12,736 bases of DNA from Methanoregula sp. (GTDB taxonomy: Archaea > Halobacteriota > Methanomicrobia > Methanomicrobiales > Methanospirillaceae). How positions within the stretch are numbered: the first letter of the stretch is position 1; every line of letters starts with the position of its first letter. Location of the stretch: assembly GCA_030653335.1 (NCBI GenBank), contig JAURZP010000160.1, forward strand, positions 1 to 12,736, in the 5' to 3' direction. The notes beneath the pieces were generated by a model. That model ran no database searches. It worked only from the letters and a program-made list of their open reading frames with translations, and had not been told where the DNA came from. Shown here piece by piece: positions 5,527 through 12,736 of this stretch. The translations under genes were made by a program, and so were the position numbers.

Positions 5527-7542
5527 ATGGCAGAAAAAAACGGTGACCCCGATCCCTTGTGGAACTTCACGTGGAGCGATCTTGATGCATGGGTTGGTGC
5601 AAAGACGCTTGTCCGTGGCAGGCAGTACCAGCGCGAACACCGGGTTGAGAATCTCGCCCACGCTTCATCAGGTGAACTGGTTGCATGGGTGGCAGGAACT
5701 GAACGGTATGCAACGGCAGTCGCCGCAAGCGGGGGGACCTTTAAGTCCTGGTGCACCTGCCCGGTAGGAACTTCCTGCAAACATGGCGTTGCCGTTGTGC
5801 TCGAATACCTCGAATCATTGAAGAATAATGTACCGGTCAGGACTCTTGCCGACAATGACCCGAGGATTTTGATCTTCGCACGTTCCATGCCGGGAAGTAA
5901 AACGGACCTGCCCTTTACCAAAATTCCTGAACAAAAGACCCTCTTTGAGATATCCGGTACCGGGGAGAAACGGGACGATCTTTCCATAGAAGAAGTATTA
6001 CATGCCCATTTTGACGGGCTGACAAAAGCGGATCTGGTAGATCTTCTGGATAAAATATGCAGGGAATCTCCTGAGATCGGGCAGGGCATTCTTGCAAGAA
6101 ACGCTCTGGCGTCTGCCGATCCAGAAACGATACTGGAAAGCCTGCATGCGGATATTGCCGCTCTGGATCGGGAAGAAGGGAAGGAGCCCTGGAACCGGAA
6201 ATCTGCAGTTCCGGATTATTCCACCCTGAATGACCAGATGGAAGTGCTGCTCTCTTTTGGATTTGCAGATGCTGTGCTCAGGTGCGGACGGGATCTTCTA
6301 CGGGTTGCCAATGCAGAGATCGTGGAGATGGGTGAGAACGGAAATGACAGATATGACGAGTATGACGATGAGGAAAGTGATGACTTTTCCGGAGAGGTTT
6401 CAGAATGTATAAAGACCGTCTTTCTGGCGATCGAGAGATCCACGCTTCCCGTTCACGAGCGGATGATGTACGTATCTGATCTCGAGTTTGACGATGATTA
6501 TGGTCTCTGCCCACAGGATCATCTCTTCTGGAACGGACCCTTTACTGAGAATGACTGGAGCCGGTATGCTGACCTGCTCATCTCACGGATTATGGCTGAT
6601 CCGGGTGGGGAGGAGAGTGCAGATAATTTCCCGATTTACCCCAGTGAAGATGTCAATTCCAAACTACTCTTTGCCTTTAATGCGGCGAACCGTTCTGATG
6701 ACGCCATACGCTACTGTATCGATACTGCCGGAAAACCCGGTTATTCCACTTCACTTGTCCGCTATCTTATCCGCATGAAGAGATACAAAGATGCACAACT
6801 ATGGATTGAACGGGAGATCCGGCAGCAGCATGAACAATACGGAAAGGCAGGGGAACTCCGCATCCTGCTCTGTGAGTTGTGGGAACAGGAAGAAGACTGG
6901 TTGCATATCGCCGGGATGCGGGCAGAAGAGTTCCTCTCCTCACCCTCGATTCAAAGGTACCGGGAACTGAAAACGGCATCCGAACGGGCAGGTGTCTGGT
7001 GGGAGGTGAGTGAAGAGATCTTAGACTTCCTTGCGCTGGATAAAAAACCCGTATCCTGCGTTTCGAAATCCGTGGATGGTGAAAGGATTCTTAAAATTTT
7101 ACCACGGTCCGGAGTTATCAGCCTGAAACCCGAACGAAAGATCCCGGCGCCGGCCTTTGAACTTCTCATTGCAATTGCAATCGAAGAAAAAGATCACAAT
7201 GAAGTTCTTGTCTGGTATGACCTGTATTTGACCGGAAAACCGGCCCGTTTCCTCCCCACGGTTCTTGTGGAAGGTATTGCAGATACGATAACAGAAAAGT
7301 TTCCGGACCGGGCCGTCACCATGAGGAAAAGTATTGCTGAAGTATATCTTAAGGAAGCGCGCCCGAAATCTTATGAATCGGCCATGGTGCAGATCAGGAA
7401 GATCAAAGAAACCCTGAAACGTCAGGACCGGCTGCCTGAATGGGAACGCTATCTCAGCGAGCTTAAGAAGAATCATTTCCGCAAGAAGCGGTTCCTTGAT
7501 ATGCTGGTGATCCTTGACGAGCGTCCGATTGTAAAGCGGTGA
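5527..7542 (+). CDS. SWIM zinc-finger domain protein
   Basis: A 671-residue protein with an N-terminal SWIM zinc finger: the pattern C-x-C-x(n)-C-x-H is seen as WCTCPVGTSCKHGVAVVL with C76, C78, C84 and H86 as ligands. SWIM fingers bind DNA or proteins and occur in SWI2/SNF2 ATPases, MuDR-type transposases and stand-alone bacterial and archaeal proteins of unknown role. No helicase or transposase motif follows here. Residues near 269-293 form a very acidic stretch (RYDEYDDEESDDF). The rest, about residues 380-671, is helical with repeat-like helices (YSTSLVRYLIRMKRYKDAQL, LRILLCELWEQEEDWLHIAG) suggestive of a TPR-like solenoid. There is no signal peptide or membrane segment. The ATG at 5527 follows a hairpin holding AGGAA and seven T. 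It converges on the pRiA4b-like gene. The SWIM call is strong; the cellular role is unknown. Confidence 0.88.
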   Translation: MAEKNGDPDPLWNFTWSDLDAWVGAKTLVRGRQYQREHRVENLAHASSGELVAWVAGTERYATAVAASGGTFKSWCTCPVGTSCKHGVAVVLEYLESLKNNVPVRTLADNDPRILIFARSMPGSKTDLPFTKIPEQKTLFEISGTGEKRDDLSIEEVLHAHFDGLTKADLVDLLDKICRESPEIGQGILARNALASADPETILESLHADIAALDREEGKEPWNRKSAVPDYSTLNDQMEVLLSFGFADAVLRCGRDLLRVANAEIVEMGENGNDRYDEYDDEESDDFSGEVSECIKTVFLAIERSTLPVHERMMYVSDLEFDDDYGLCPQDHLFWNGPFTENDWSRYADLLISRIMADPGGEESADNFPIYPSEDVNSKLLFAFNAANRSDDAIRYCIDTAGKPGYSTSLVRYLIRMKRYKDAQLWIEREIRQQHEQYGKAGELRILLCELWEQEEDWLHIAGMRAEEFLSSPSIQRYRELKTASERAGVWWEVSEEILDFLALDKKPVSCVSKSVDGERILKILPRSGVISLKPERKIPAPAFELLIAIAIEEKDHNEVLVWYDLYLTGKPARFLPTVLVEGIADTITEKFPDRAVTMRKSIAEVYLKEARPKSYESAMVQIRKIKETLKRQDRLPEWERYLSELKKNHFRKKRFLDMLVILDERPIVKR

Positions 7543-7650
7543 ACACACACGCCAAATAAAAAAGAGACTGGCAGGTTGTGACATCACCTGCTTACCCGAT
7601 TATTCCTGTTTTTACGGGTTAAATCACGGGGTTGCATTGCCAGTATAATA
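7543..7650. terminator. Convergent intergenic region with two inverted repeats
   Basis: This 108-bp gap separates two genes that end towards each other. It holds GCAGGT (7571-7576) with ACCTGC (7586-7591) around a nine-base loop, and ACCCG (7594-7598) with CGGGT (7615-7619). A TTTTT run lies inside the second loop. Both hairpins can form on either strand, so they may act as a two-way terminator. Confidence 0.45.
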
Positions 7651-9051
7651 CTACCTGATGGGGCGGGAGTACCTGACGGCATAGAGATCAGCCCGTCTGT
7701 ATCTCCGAACTTCCGGATGTTTGTGTTTTTTTCCCGCTTTATTCCGTTCGGTTAACTTCTCCGGGTGCCAGTACACCCCATTCTCATCCGAACGGTTGCA
7801 GCCACATACCCCGTTTCTGGGGGAATTGCCAATACGATCCATCCATTCACTGTCATAGGAGGATGTTTCGGCACAGGTATCGCAGAAATACAGTGGTTTT
7901 TTATTGCATTGTTTTTCGTCCAACTGTTCTTCGTCCCACGGTTCCTGATAGCACATCGTTGCTTCGGTACCGCAGGCGGAACACTTGCGATGAACTCTGC
8001 AGTTCTGGCCGAGAAGAACAAGACCATCACTTATCGGAGACATTTTTACCGGGCGCAGTGCGATCACACTCAACCTTGTGGATGAGCCAAAATCATACCT
8101 GTAACTGCAGGTATCCCCGGCCACCAGAACATCTCTGATGTATACATTCATTCCCTCCCCCTCCCCGTCACTATTGAAACTCATGTTCCCGATAGAAAAT
8201 GCCGAGAGGTGTCCGCAACACTCGACCCAGACACCCCGGATCAGACGGTCAAGATCTGAAAGGGTTGTTTCCGGCCCGGCAAGCACCGTGAGCCAGTAGC
8301 GGCGGTTGTTGGTACCCATGACCCGTATGAGCAGCCCGGGTTCGCCGGGTTCTGGCCATCCCGTTTTCTGGAGGCAGGATTCCAGGTGTTCTTCGAAGAG
8401 TGCTCCTTTGATCTTTTCATTGCAGATGAAACAGGTTCCTGGAGACGGTAGTGGGGTCACTGTAAGTCCCTCCTTTTTTGGATGCAGGTTCGGATCATCA
8501 TTGCTGGCCCAGCTGCTGAAGCGTTCTGCCCAGTCGGGACTGAAAAAATCTTTGAAATCTCCAATCGGGTTACCCTTTTCTGACTGTTGTTTAAGGAACA
8601 TGACTTCTTGCCTGATATCCAGCGCCTTATTGCGTATAGAGTATTTGCCGGTGTGACAGAATGCTGCAACCTCATCAGTAGTTACGTACAATCCGCTCCT
8701 CTTCCGGGTGATCCCAATGACCTGGCAGATTGCATAAATTATGCCTCCAGCCCAGATTTCAAGATGACCCCATGAGAACGGGGGTGGATCGGTATCCATT
8801 CTCGCAATAAGGTTCAGCAACTGAAGAAGGCCCTCCCGTATGGGCAGATCCGGACGACTATCACAAAATTTTAAACAATGTTTCAGGACACCCTCGTAAT
8901 TCTTCTGTACCGGGAGCGGAATGTCATCAAATAATGGTAAATGGTCACGGGAATCCCTTCCTCCCATGATTTCACGAGCTAACTTCAAAATGAGATCTTT
9001 TCGTATAGCAATTCTGGATTCTGGATCTTTTTGGTGATTCACCTGTTTCAT
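7651..9051 (-). CDS. pRiA4b ORF-3-like domain protein with zinc-binding clusters
   Basis: A 466-residue multidomain protein. Residues about 18-150 are helical and resemble the domain that often precedes pRiA4b ORF-3 domains (DUF6398-like), with the phrase WGHLEIWAGGIIYAICQ and a later helix-turn-helix-like segment at about 123-148. A zinc knuckle with C207, C210, H222 and C226 follows. Residues about 238-337 match the pRiA4b ORF-3-like fold (strand RYWLTVLAGPETTLSDLDRL, then GHLSAFSIG, DVLVAGDTCSYRYDFGS). The C-terminal part has a second cluster (C357, C360, C390, C393) and ends in a basic tail after the phrase SPRNGVCGC. Function is not established; such proteins occur on plasmids and near mobile DNA. 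The start ATG 9051-9049 has GAGG at suitable spacing and overlaps the stop of the 78-residue ORF, so the two are translationally coupled. Confidence 0.75.
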   Translation of the reverse strand: MKQVNHQKDPESRIAIRKDLILKLAREIMGGRDSRDHLPLFDDIPLPVQKNYEGVLKHCLKFCDSRPDLPIREGLLQLLNLIARMDTDPPPFSWGHLEIWAGGIIYAICQVIGITRKRSGLYVTTDEVAAFCHTGKYSIRNKALDIRQEVMFLKQQSEKGNPIGDFKDFFSPDWAERFSSWASNDDPNLHPKKEGLTVTPLPSPGTCFICNEKIKGALFEEHLESCLQKTGWPEPGEPGLLIRVMGTNNRRYWLTVLAGPETTLSDLDRLIRGVWVECCGHLSAFSIGNMSFNSDGEGEGMNVYIRDVLVAGDTCSYRYDFGSSTRLSVIALRPVKMSPISDGLVLLGQNCRVHRKCSACGTEATMCYQEPWDEEQLDEKQCNKKPLYFCDTCAETSSYDSEWMDRIGNSPRNGVCGCNRSDENGVYWHPEKLTERNKAGKKHKHPEVRRYRRADLYAVRYSRPIR

Positions 9052-9284
9052 ACGGCAGCCTCTTTGGATGTATAGAGTATGATTTGTTGCGGGTGGGGAA
9101 TGAAGGGTCCGGAATACATATAGATCTCTTCCGGTCTGAATATTTTTTTTGTTTTTTCCCTTGTCTCATCCGTTATACCCGCCCGCTCTTCCCGGACTAA
9201 TCGACCACCGCATCCATGTCCGCTTTGACAGGTCCGCTGGAAAATATCCGGATTGTCGATAACTCCCAAATTTTTCGCAGTCAA
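9048..9284 (-). CDS. Unknown 78-residue protein, coupled to the pRiA4b-like gene
   Basis: I do not recognise this protein. It has a short N-terminal segment, a Gly/Cys-rich stretch (TCQSGHGCGGRLVREER, residues 18-34), a charged helix (ITDETREKTKKIFRPEEIYM) and an aliphatic end (QQIILYTSKEAAV). The single C-x(n)-H-x-C arrangement is not enough to claim a zinc site. Its TGA (9050-9048) overlaps the ATG of the downstream gene (ATGA), the main reason to take it as real. The start at 9284 is a TTG; a second TTG at 9269 would remove five residues. A TATA-like sequence at about 9322-9331, shared with the divergent inhibitor gene, would place the transcript start near 9300. It may be a partner or regulator of the 466-residue protein. 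Confidence 0.55.
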   Translation of the reverse strand: MTAKNLGVIDNPDIFQRTCQSGHGCGGRLVREERAGITDETREKTKKIFRPEEIYMYSGPFIPHPQQIILYTSKEAAV

Positions 9285-9319
9285 ATAAAGCCATAAATAA
9301 TCCTTAAGTCCAAATTACG

Positions 9320-9332
9320 AACTATAAAAAAA
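9320..9332. promoter_or_regulatory. Shared divergent TATA element
   Basis: The sequence ACTATAAAAAAATC reads as a TATA box on the plus strand (about 20-24 nt before the inhibitor ATG at 9346, so a nearly leaderless mRNA). On the minus strand it reads GATTTTTTTATAGT, at a suitable distance from the TTG at 9284. One AT-rich element could therefore serve both divergent genes. Direct evidence is the sequence only. Confidence 0.4.
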
Positions 9333-9345
9333 TCAAGAGCGTATC

Positions 9346-9795
9346 ATGAATCACACCACACTCATCCTCAGTCTCGGGATCGTCTGTCTCCTAGCGATGG
9401 CAGTCGCCTTCGCAGGATGCACCGGCACCGGAAACACAGCCGGCCCAACACTGCCGCCAACACCGGTACAGGCAAGCCACCTTGTAGTAACACAAGAGCA
9501 GAACAAAGCCACAGTTTCTGTAAACCCGGGCAGTGTCATCACCGTCAGATTGCAGGAAAATCCCACAACCGGATACCAGTGGAACCTCACCACTACTCCC
9601 GGGCTGCGTGTGATCAGCGACAACTATGTGCCATCCGATACAACAGGGAAACTGGTGGGATCCGGAGGAACCCGGGTCTGGGAGATCTCAGCCACTGCAA
9701 AGGGAGAGCAGAAGATCAATGCTTTCTACATGCGGTCATGGGAACCCGTGACAGGAAACGAGACCGGTTTTTTACTGACGGTCATGGTAATCTGA
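9346..9795 (+). CDS. Chagasin-type (I42) cysteine protease inhibitor, secreted lipoprotein
   Basis: A 149-residue precursor. The N-terminus is a hydrophobic signal peptide (LILSLGIVCLLAMAVAFAGC) with a lipobox-like AGC ending at Cys25, followed by a Thr/Gly/Pro-rich linker to about residue 44, so the protein is probably anchored outside the membrane. The mature part is a chagasin/I42 domain, which blocks papain-like cysteine proteases by inserting three loops into the active site. The first loop is NPTTGYQW (72-79), the second GSGGTRVWE (105-113). The third reads MRSWEP (129-134), where the family usually has RPW. The domain length, about 100 residues, is normal. The target could be a host or community protease or an own secreted enzyme; this is not shown by the sequence. 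The ATG at 9346 is close behind a TATA box. A T-run follows the stop codon. Confidence 0.9.
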   Translation: MNHTTLILSLGIVCLLAMAVAFAGCTGTGNTAGPTLPPTPVQASHLVVTQEQNKATVSVNPGSVITVRLQENPTTGYQWNLTTTPGLRVISDNYVPSDTTGKLVGSGGTRVWEISATAKGEQKINAFYMRSWEPVTGNETGFLLTVMVI

Positions 9796-9802
9796 AAAAC
9801 CC

Positions 9803-9833
9803 TTTCTTTTTTTTGGACAGACTGTGGCAGTCT
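9803..9833 (+). terminator. T-run terminator after the inhibitor gene
   Basis: TTTCTTTTTTTT (9803-9814) starts 8 nt past the inhibitor stop codon. A small hairpin AGACTG-TGG-CAGTCT (9819-9833) follows. T-runs alone can terminate archaeal transcription; the hairpin may be incidental. Confidence 0.5.
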
Positions 9834-9993
9834 CCAGACATTCCTGGCACGTTCACTCAGAAGATATCAACACCGGTCCAGTACGTGAGTTTCCATAAAA
9901 ATCACCGGGACATTTGACGGGAAAGACCGGGTGTATGTGACCGGTTACTTCTCTGACGGCTCACAAAAAACGATCATTGATACCACCATCTGA
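9822..9993 (+). pseudogene. Frameshifted remnant of a probable secreted or surface protein gene
   Basis: Frame 1 from about 9822 reads LWQSPDIPGTFTQKISTPVQ and YVSFHK, then goes out of register. Removing one A from the run AAAAA (9897-9901) joins it to a second frame. That frame reads ITGTFDGKDRVYVTGYFSDG and SQKTIIDTTI and stops at TGA 9991-9993. A run of eight T (9996-10003) follows like a terminator. The joined 57-residue piece has strand-rich, Gly/Thr-rich composition similar to Ig-like extracellular domains. There is no start codon and no N-terminal part, so it looks like the C-terminal scrap of a decayed gene. Chance cannot be fully excluded. Confidence 0.4.
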
Positions 9994-10172
9994 TCTTTTT
10001 TTTAAGAAAAAATTACCTGTAATCATTGAACTGGAAAAAATATTTTGATGATAGATCCAGTAAGAATTCAGTTGCCGGAAGAGTAATTCCATAATACAGG
10101 ATTATAGTCCGGAAGAGACCACTATATACTGCATTTACTTTTCATTTCTACCATAAGAAAGGACATATAACG
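9994..10172 (+). promoter_or_regulatory. Upstream region of the calcium ATPase gene: TATA box and Shine-Dalgarno site
   Basis: CTATATACT at 10122-10130 is a good archaeal TATA box. Transcription would start near 10150, leaving a leader of about 20 nt. AAAGGA at 10158-10163 sits nine bases before the ATG at 10173 and is a normal ribosome site. An inverted repeat ACTGGA (10030-10035) / TCCAGT (10056-10061) lies further upstream, with no known meaning. Confidence 0.6.
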
Positions 10173-12736
10173 ATGCTGACATTCGATGAAATAATTAAGC
10201 TGGCCGGGGATTCGGGATTGCAATCCTCGCAGGTAGAAGAACTCCGGAAAAAATATGGCGCCAATGCGATGACGCCACCGGTCCGGGAATCGCTCTTAAA
10301 ACAATACTTAAAAAAATTTGATGATCCGATCATCAAGATCCTGCTCCTCGCTGTTACGATCTCTCTCATCGTCTCTCTTGTGCAGGGAAGCGGTTTTTTA
10401 GATACTATCGGCATCATTTTAGCAATACTGCTCGCAACCGGTATCGCGTTCTTCAATGAATACCGGAGCAGCAGGGAGTTCGACATCCTCAATGCCCACC
10501 GGGATGATATGGGGATCAAGGCGATCCGCGACAGACACCCCACCTCGGTTCCCGCCCGCGACATTGTTGTTGGCGATCTCATCCTGCTCGAAGCCGGCGA
10601 TGCCATCCCGGCAGACGGGTATCTTTCAGCATCTGACGACATACACAGCGATGAATCAGCATTTACCGGCGAGAGCGAGCCGGTGATGAAAGACGTGCAG
10701 GCCCGGGTCTTAAAAGGCGCGTTTGTGACCGCAGGCAAAGGGCGCATGATTGCAGCAGCAGTTGGCGACTCAGCCCAGATGGGACTGATTGCTGCATCGC
10801 TGGGCATTGATCACGCCACCCGGACACCGCTCGAAAAGAAACTCGAGGCGCTTGCCGGTATTATCAGCAAATTCGGGTACGCAATGGCCATACTCATCTT
10901 TGGCACACTCTTCATCCGGGGTCTCATGTTCGGGGAGATCACCGGCCTCAACATTGCAACAGCCAACCATCTCCTGCACTACATCATGCTCGCTGTAGTC
11001 ATCGTTGTCGCAGCGGTCCCCGAGGGCCTTCCGATGAGCGTTGCCCTCTCCCTCTCACTGGCCATGCGCAAGATGACAAAGGCGAACTGCCTTGTCCGGC
11101 GCCTTATTGCCTGCGAAACAATCGGATCGGCCACAACGATCTGTACCGACAAGACGGGCACCCTTACCAAGAACCAGATGGAAGTGGTGGCATCGTCCGC
11201 AGGAAAACCCGTTCACCCCGGCGACCTCCCCGCCACACCGGCCGAATGGATCTGCTTAAACGCAGCCGTCAACGGCACCGCCCATCTTGAAGAACGCGAG
11301 GGAAAGGTGATCGTGATCGGCAATTCCACCGAAGGTGCCCTGAACCGCTGGCTGCGGGAACAGTCCCTGAATTACCAGCAGCTGCGGGACGAGACCACAG
11401 TTGCAAAACAGTATCTCTTTGACGGCAACCGCAAGCGGATGTCCACGGTTGTCCACCTGAAAGGAACTCATTACCTGCTCGTTAAGGGTGCACCCGAGAT
11501 CATCAGCGGGCTCTGCACGGCAATACCCGATCTCTCGGGAGTAACGGAACTTGCATCGCAGGCCATGCGGACTCTTGCCTTTGCCCACAAGGAGATCCTC
11601 AATAATGACGAGACCGAGACCGGTCTTACCTGGGATGGTTATGTCGGGATCCGCGATCCGCTGAGGGATGATATTGCGGCATCCGTTGCGAGCTGCCAGA
11701 GTGCGGGGATTAAGGTCCGCATGGTAACCGGGGACAACCCCGAGACCGCACGGGCGATTGCCCGGGATGCGGGAATCCTGCAACAGGGCACGGTCGTCAC
11801 CGGTTCGGAGTTCCGGTCACTCACTCTGGAGGAGCAGGTCACTGCTGCACAGGGACTTGATGTGATGGCCCGGGCAGAACCCATGGACAAGCTCCTGCTC
11901 GTCACGGCCCTCCAGAAGACCGGTGCGGTTGTTGCCGTAACCGGGGATGGGACCAATGATGCGCCGGCTCTCAAGCATGCAGACGTGGGCCTGGCGATGG
12001 GGATTGCGGGAACGGAAGTTGCACGGGAAGCCAGCGACATCATCCTGCTCGATGATTCGTTCGGCTCGATCACCAATGCCGTCCTGTGGGGCAGGTCGCT
12101 CTACGAGAACATCCAGCGGTTCATACTCTTCCAGCTCACGCTCAACTTCTCGGCCTGTATTCTCATCTTTTTCGCGGCAGTCCTGGGCCTCCCGGAACCG
12201 CTATCTATTATCCAGATTCTCTGGATCAACATCATCATGGACACGCTTGCCGCCTTTGCCCTCTGCTCGGAAGCCCCGCATGCAGCACTCATGAAACACC
12301 GGCCGATACCGCACGATGCCAGGATCATCACGCCGTTCATGTGGCTTTCGATCATCGTCACAGGAGCGTTCTTCATATTAGGAGGCATGCTCCAGATTGC
12401 CACCGGGTTTTTAGGTGGTACTACGGCAGCGGAGATCAATACGGTCTTTTTTGCAGCGTTCATCATCGCTGCGGTCTGGAACGGCATCAACTGCCGTGCG
12501 CTTGACGGGAAGATGCCGGCATTTTTTAAAGGTAACCCGACATTTTTTGCCGTTATGGGTGCGGTCGTCTTGGCCCAGATCCTGATCATCCAGTACGGCG
12601 GCCTGATATTTGGCACCGTCCCCCTCTCCCTCAATCAATGGGTAATGATTGTGGTAGCAACCGCATCGGTACTGGTCATCGGTTTGCTGCTCCGGTTACT
12701 GCACCCAATGATACAGGGAAGAAAAACATTGCCGGC
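10173..12736 (+). CDS. P-type calcium-transporting ATPase (P2 class), 3' end beyond the window
   Basis: An ATP-driven cation pump of the plasma membrane, visible for 854 residues of an expected total near 860-900. Domain order is that of a P2 ATPase: short N-terminal cation-ATPase domain, TM1-TM2 (about 53-93), actuator loop with TGES at 165-168, TM3-TM4 with PEGLP at 283-287, phosphorylation site DKTGT with Asp326, nucleotide-binding domain with KGAPE at 438-442, hinge TGDGTNDAP at 590-598, then six C-terminal helices. TM6 carries NIIMD (Asn686, Asp690), and with the Glu of PEGLP these are the residues that bind Ca2+ in SERCA/PMCA-type pumps. The flank around PEGLP and DKTGTLTKNQMEV is most like the plasma-membrane (P2B) type. 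There is no calmodulin-type tail in view. It has its own TATA box and Shine-Dalgarno site. Class is certain; Ca2+ preference is well supported but Mn2+ cannot be excluded. Confidence 0.93.
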   Translation, partial: MLTFDEIIKLAGDSGLQSSQVEELRKKYGANAMTPPVRESLLKQYLKKFDDPIIKILLLAVTISLIVSLVQGSGFLDTIGIILAILLATGIAFFNEYRSSREFDILNAHRDDMGIKAIRDRHPTSVPARDIVVGDLILLEAGDAIPADGYLSASDDIHSDESAFTGESEPVMKDVQARVLKGAFVTAGKGRMIAAAVGDSAQMGLIAASLGIDHATRTPLEKKLEALAGIISKFGYAMAILIFGTLFIRGLMFGEITGLNIATANHLLHYIMLAVVIVVAAVPEGLPMSVALSLSLAMRKMTKANCLVRRLIACETIGSATTICTDKTGTLTKNQMEVVASSAGKPVHPGDLPATPAEWICLNAAVNGTAHLEEREGKVIVIGNSTEGALNRWLREQSLNYQQLRDETTVAKQYLFDGNRKRMSTVVHLKGTHYLLVKGAPEIISGLCTAIPDLSGVTELASQAMRTLAFAHKEILNNDETETGLTWDGYVGIRDPLRDDIAASVASCQSAGIKVRMVTGDNPETARAIARDAGILQQGTVVTGSEFRSLTLEEQVTAAQGLDVMARAEPMDKLLLVTALQKTGAVVAVTGDGTNDAPALKHADVGLAMGIAGTEVAREASDIILLDDSFGSITNAVLWGRSLYENIQRFILFQLTLNFSACILIFFAAVLGLPEPLSIIQILWINIIMDTLAAFALCSEAPHAALMKHRPIPHDARIITPFMWLSIIVTGAFFILGGMLQIATGFLGGTTAAEINTVFFAAFIIAAVWNGINCRALDGKMPAFFKGNPTFFAVMGAVVLAQILIIQYGGLIFGTVPLSLNQWVMIVVATASVLVIGLLLRLLHPMIQGRKTLP

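Noticed and set aside
5441..5767. Plus-strand frame starting MCPSMKNRNNF
   Set aside because: It overlaps the SWIM gene start in another frame and its second half is the shifted SWIM coding sequence.
5472..6089. Minus-strand 205-codon frame
   Set aside because: Antisense to the SWIM finger region, with Ser/Arg-rich shadow composition.
7571..7619. Idea that the paired repeats form a CRISPR remnant or attachment site
   Set aside because: Two unrelated short inverted repeats between convergent genes are better explained as terminators; no direct repeats or spacers.
9417..9917. Plus-strand 166-codon frame
   Set aside because: Mostly the inhibitor gene in a shifted frame; only the part after the inhibitor stop (from about 9822) was kept, as a gene remnant.
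10064..10088. GAATTC and GAATT/AATTC symmetry upstream of the ATPase
   Set aside because: Short AT-rich palindromes of this size are expected by chance.
10148..12634. Long minus-strand frames at 10148-10807, 11256-11783, 11639-12076 and 12101-12634
   Set aside because: They lie antisense to the unbroken P-type ATPase frame and show no family features; they are codon-bias shadows.

Overview
The window looks like a chromosomal segment of a euryarchaeon, most likely a methanogen of the Methanomicrobiales (Methanoregula-like). This assignment is inference. It rests on AT-rich TATA boxes close to start codons, several probably leaderless or short-leader genes, T-run terminators, GTG/TTG starts, moderate GC with AT-rich spacers, and a bacterial-type uvrB beside archaeal small-protein families. 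No tRNA, rRNA, CRISPR array or intact insertion sequence was seen.

Layout. The left edge (1-1456, minus strand) holds the N-terminal half of uvrB (nucleotide excision repair) with a GNAT acetyltransferase gene just upstream of it. Next is a plus-strand toxin-antitoxin pair (1699-2186), with two palindromes over its promoter and a GTGA overlap between the genes. A 625-bp gene-free stretch (2187-2811) contains several hairpins and purine/pyrimidine-biased edges. Two minus-strand genes follow: a zinc metallopeptidase of the YgjP/DUF45 type whose N-terminal module occurs three times in tandem, and an unrecognised acidic 337-residue protein. The 5154-5526 spacer carries a small minus-strand reading frame broken at a run of nine A, and a hairpin plus seven T directly in front of a plus-strand SWIM zinc-finger protein gene (5527-7542). 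Convergent to that is a minus-strand two-gene unit: an unknown 78-residue protein overlapping (ATGA) a 466-residue protein with a pRiA4b ORF-3-like domain and zinc-binding clusters. The right part (plus strand) encodes a secreted chagasin-type cysteine protease inhibitor lipoprotein, a frameshifted gene remnant, and a P-type calcium ATPase that is open at the window end.

How it fits together. The outer genes (uvrB, Ca2+-ATPase) are housekeeping or membrane-transport genes. Between about 1.7 and 10.0 kb the genes are mostly small accessory families, broken frames and unassigned proteins, as expected of an accessory or hot-spot region. The only clear partnerships are the toxin-antitoxin operon and the translationally coupled pair at 7651-9284. 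No complete new system can be demonstrated. The best leads are the triplicated metallopeptidase, the coupled 78-aa/pRiA4b pair, the poly-A frameshifted small ORF, and the hairpin over the SWIM gene start.
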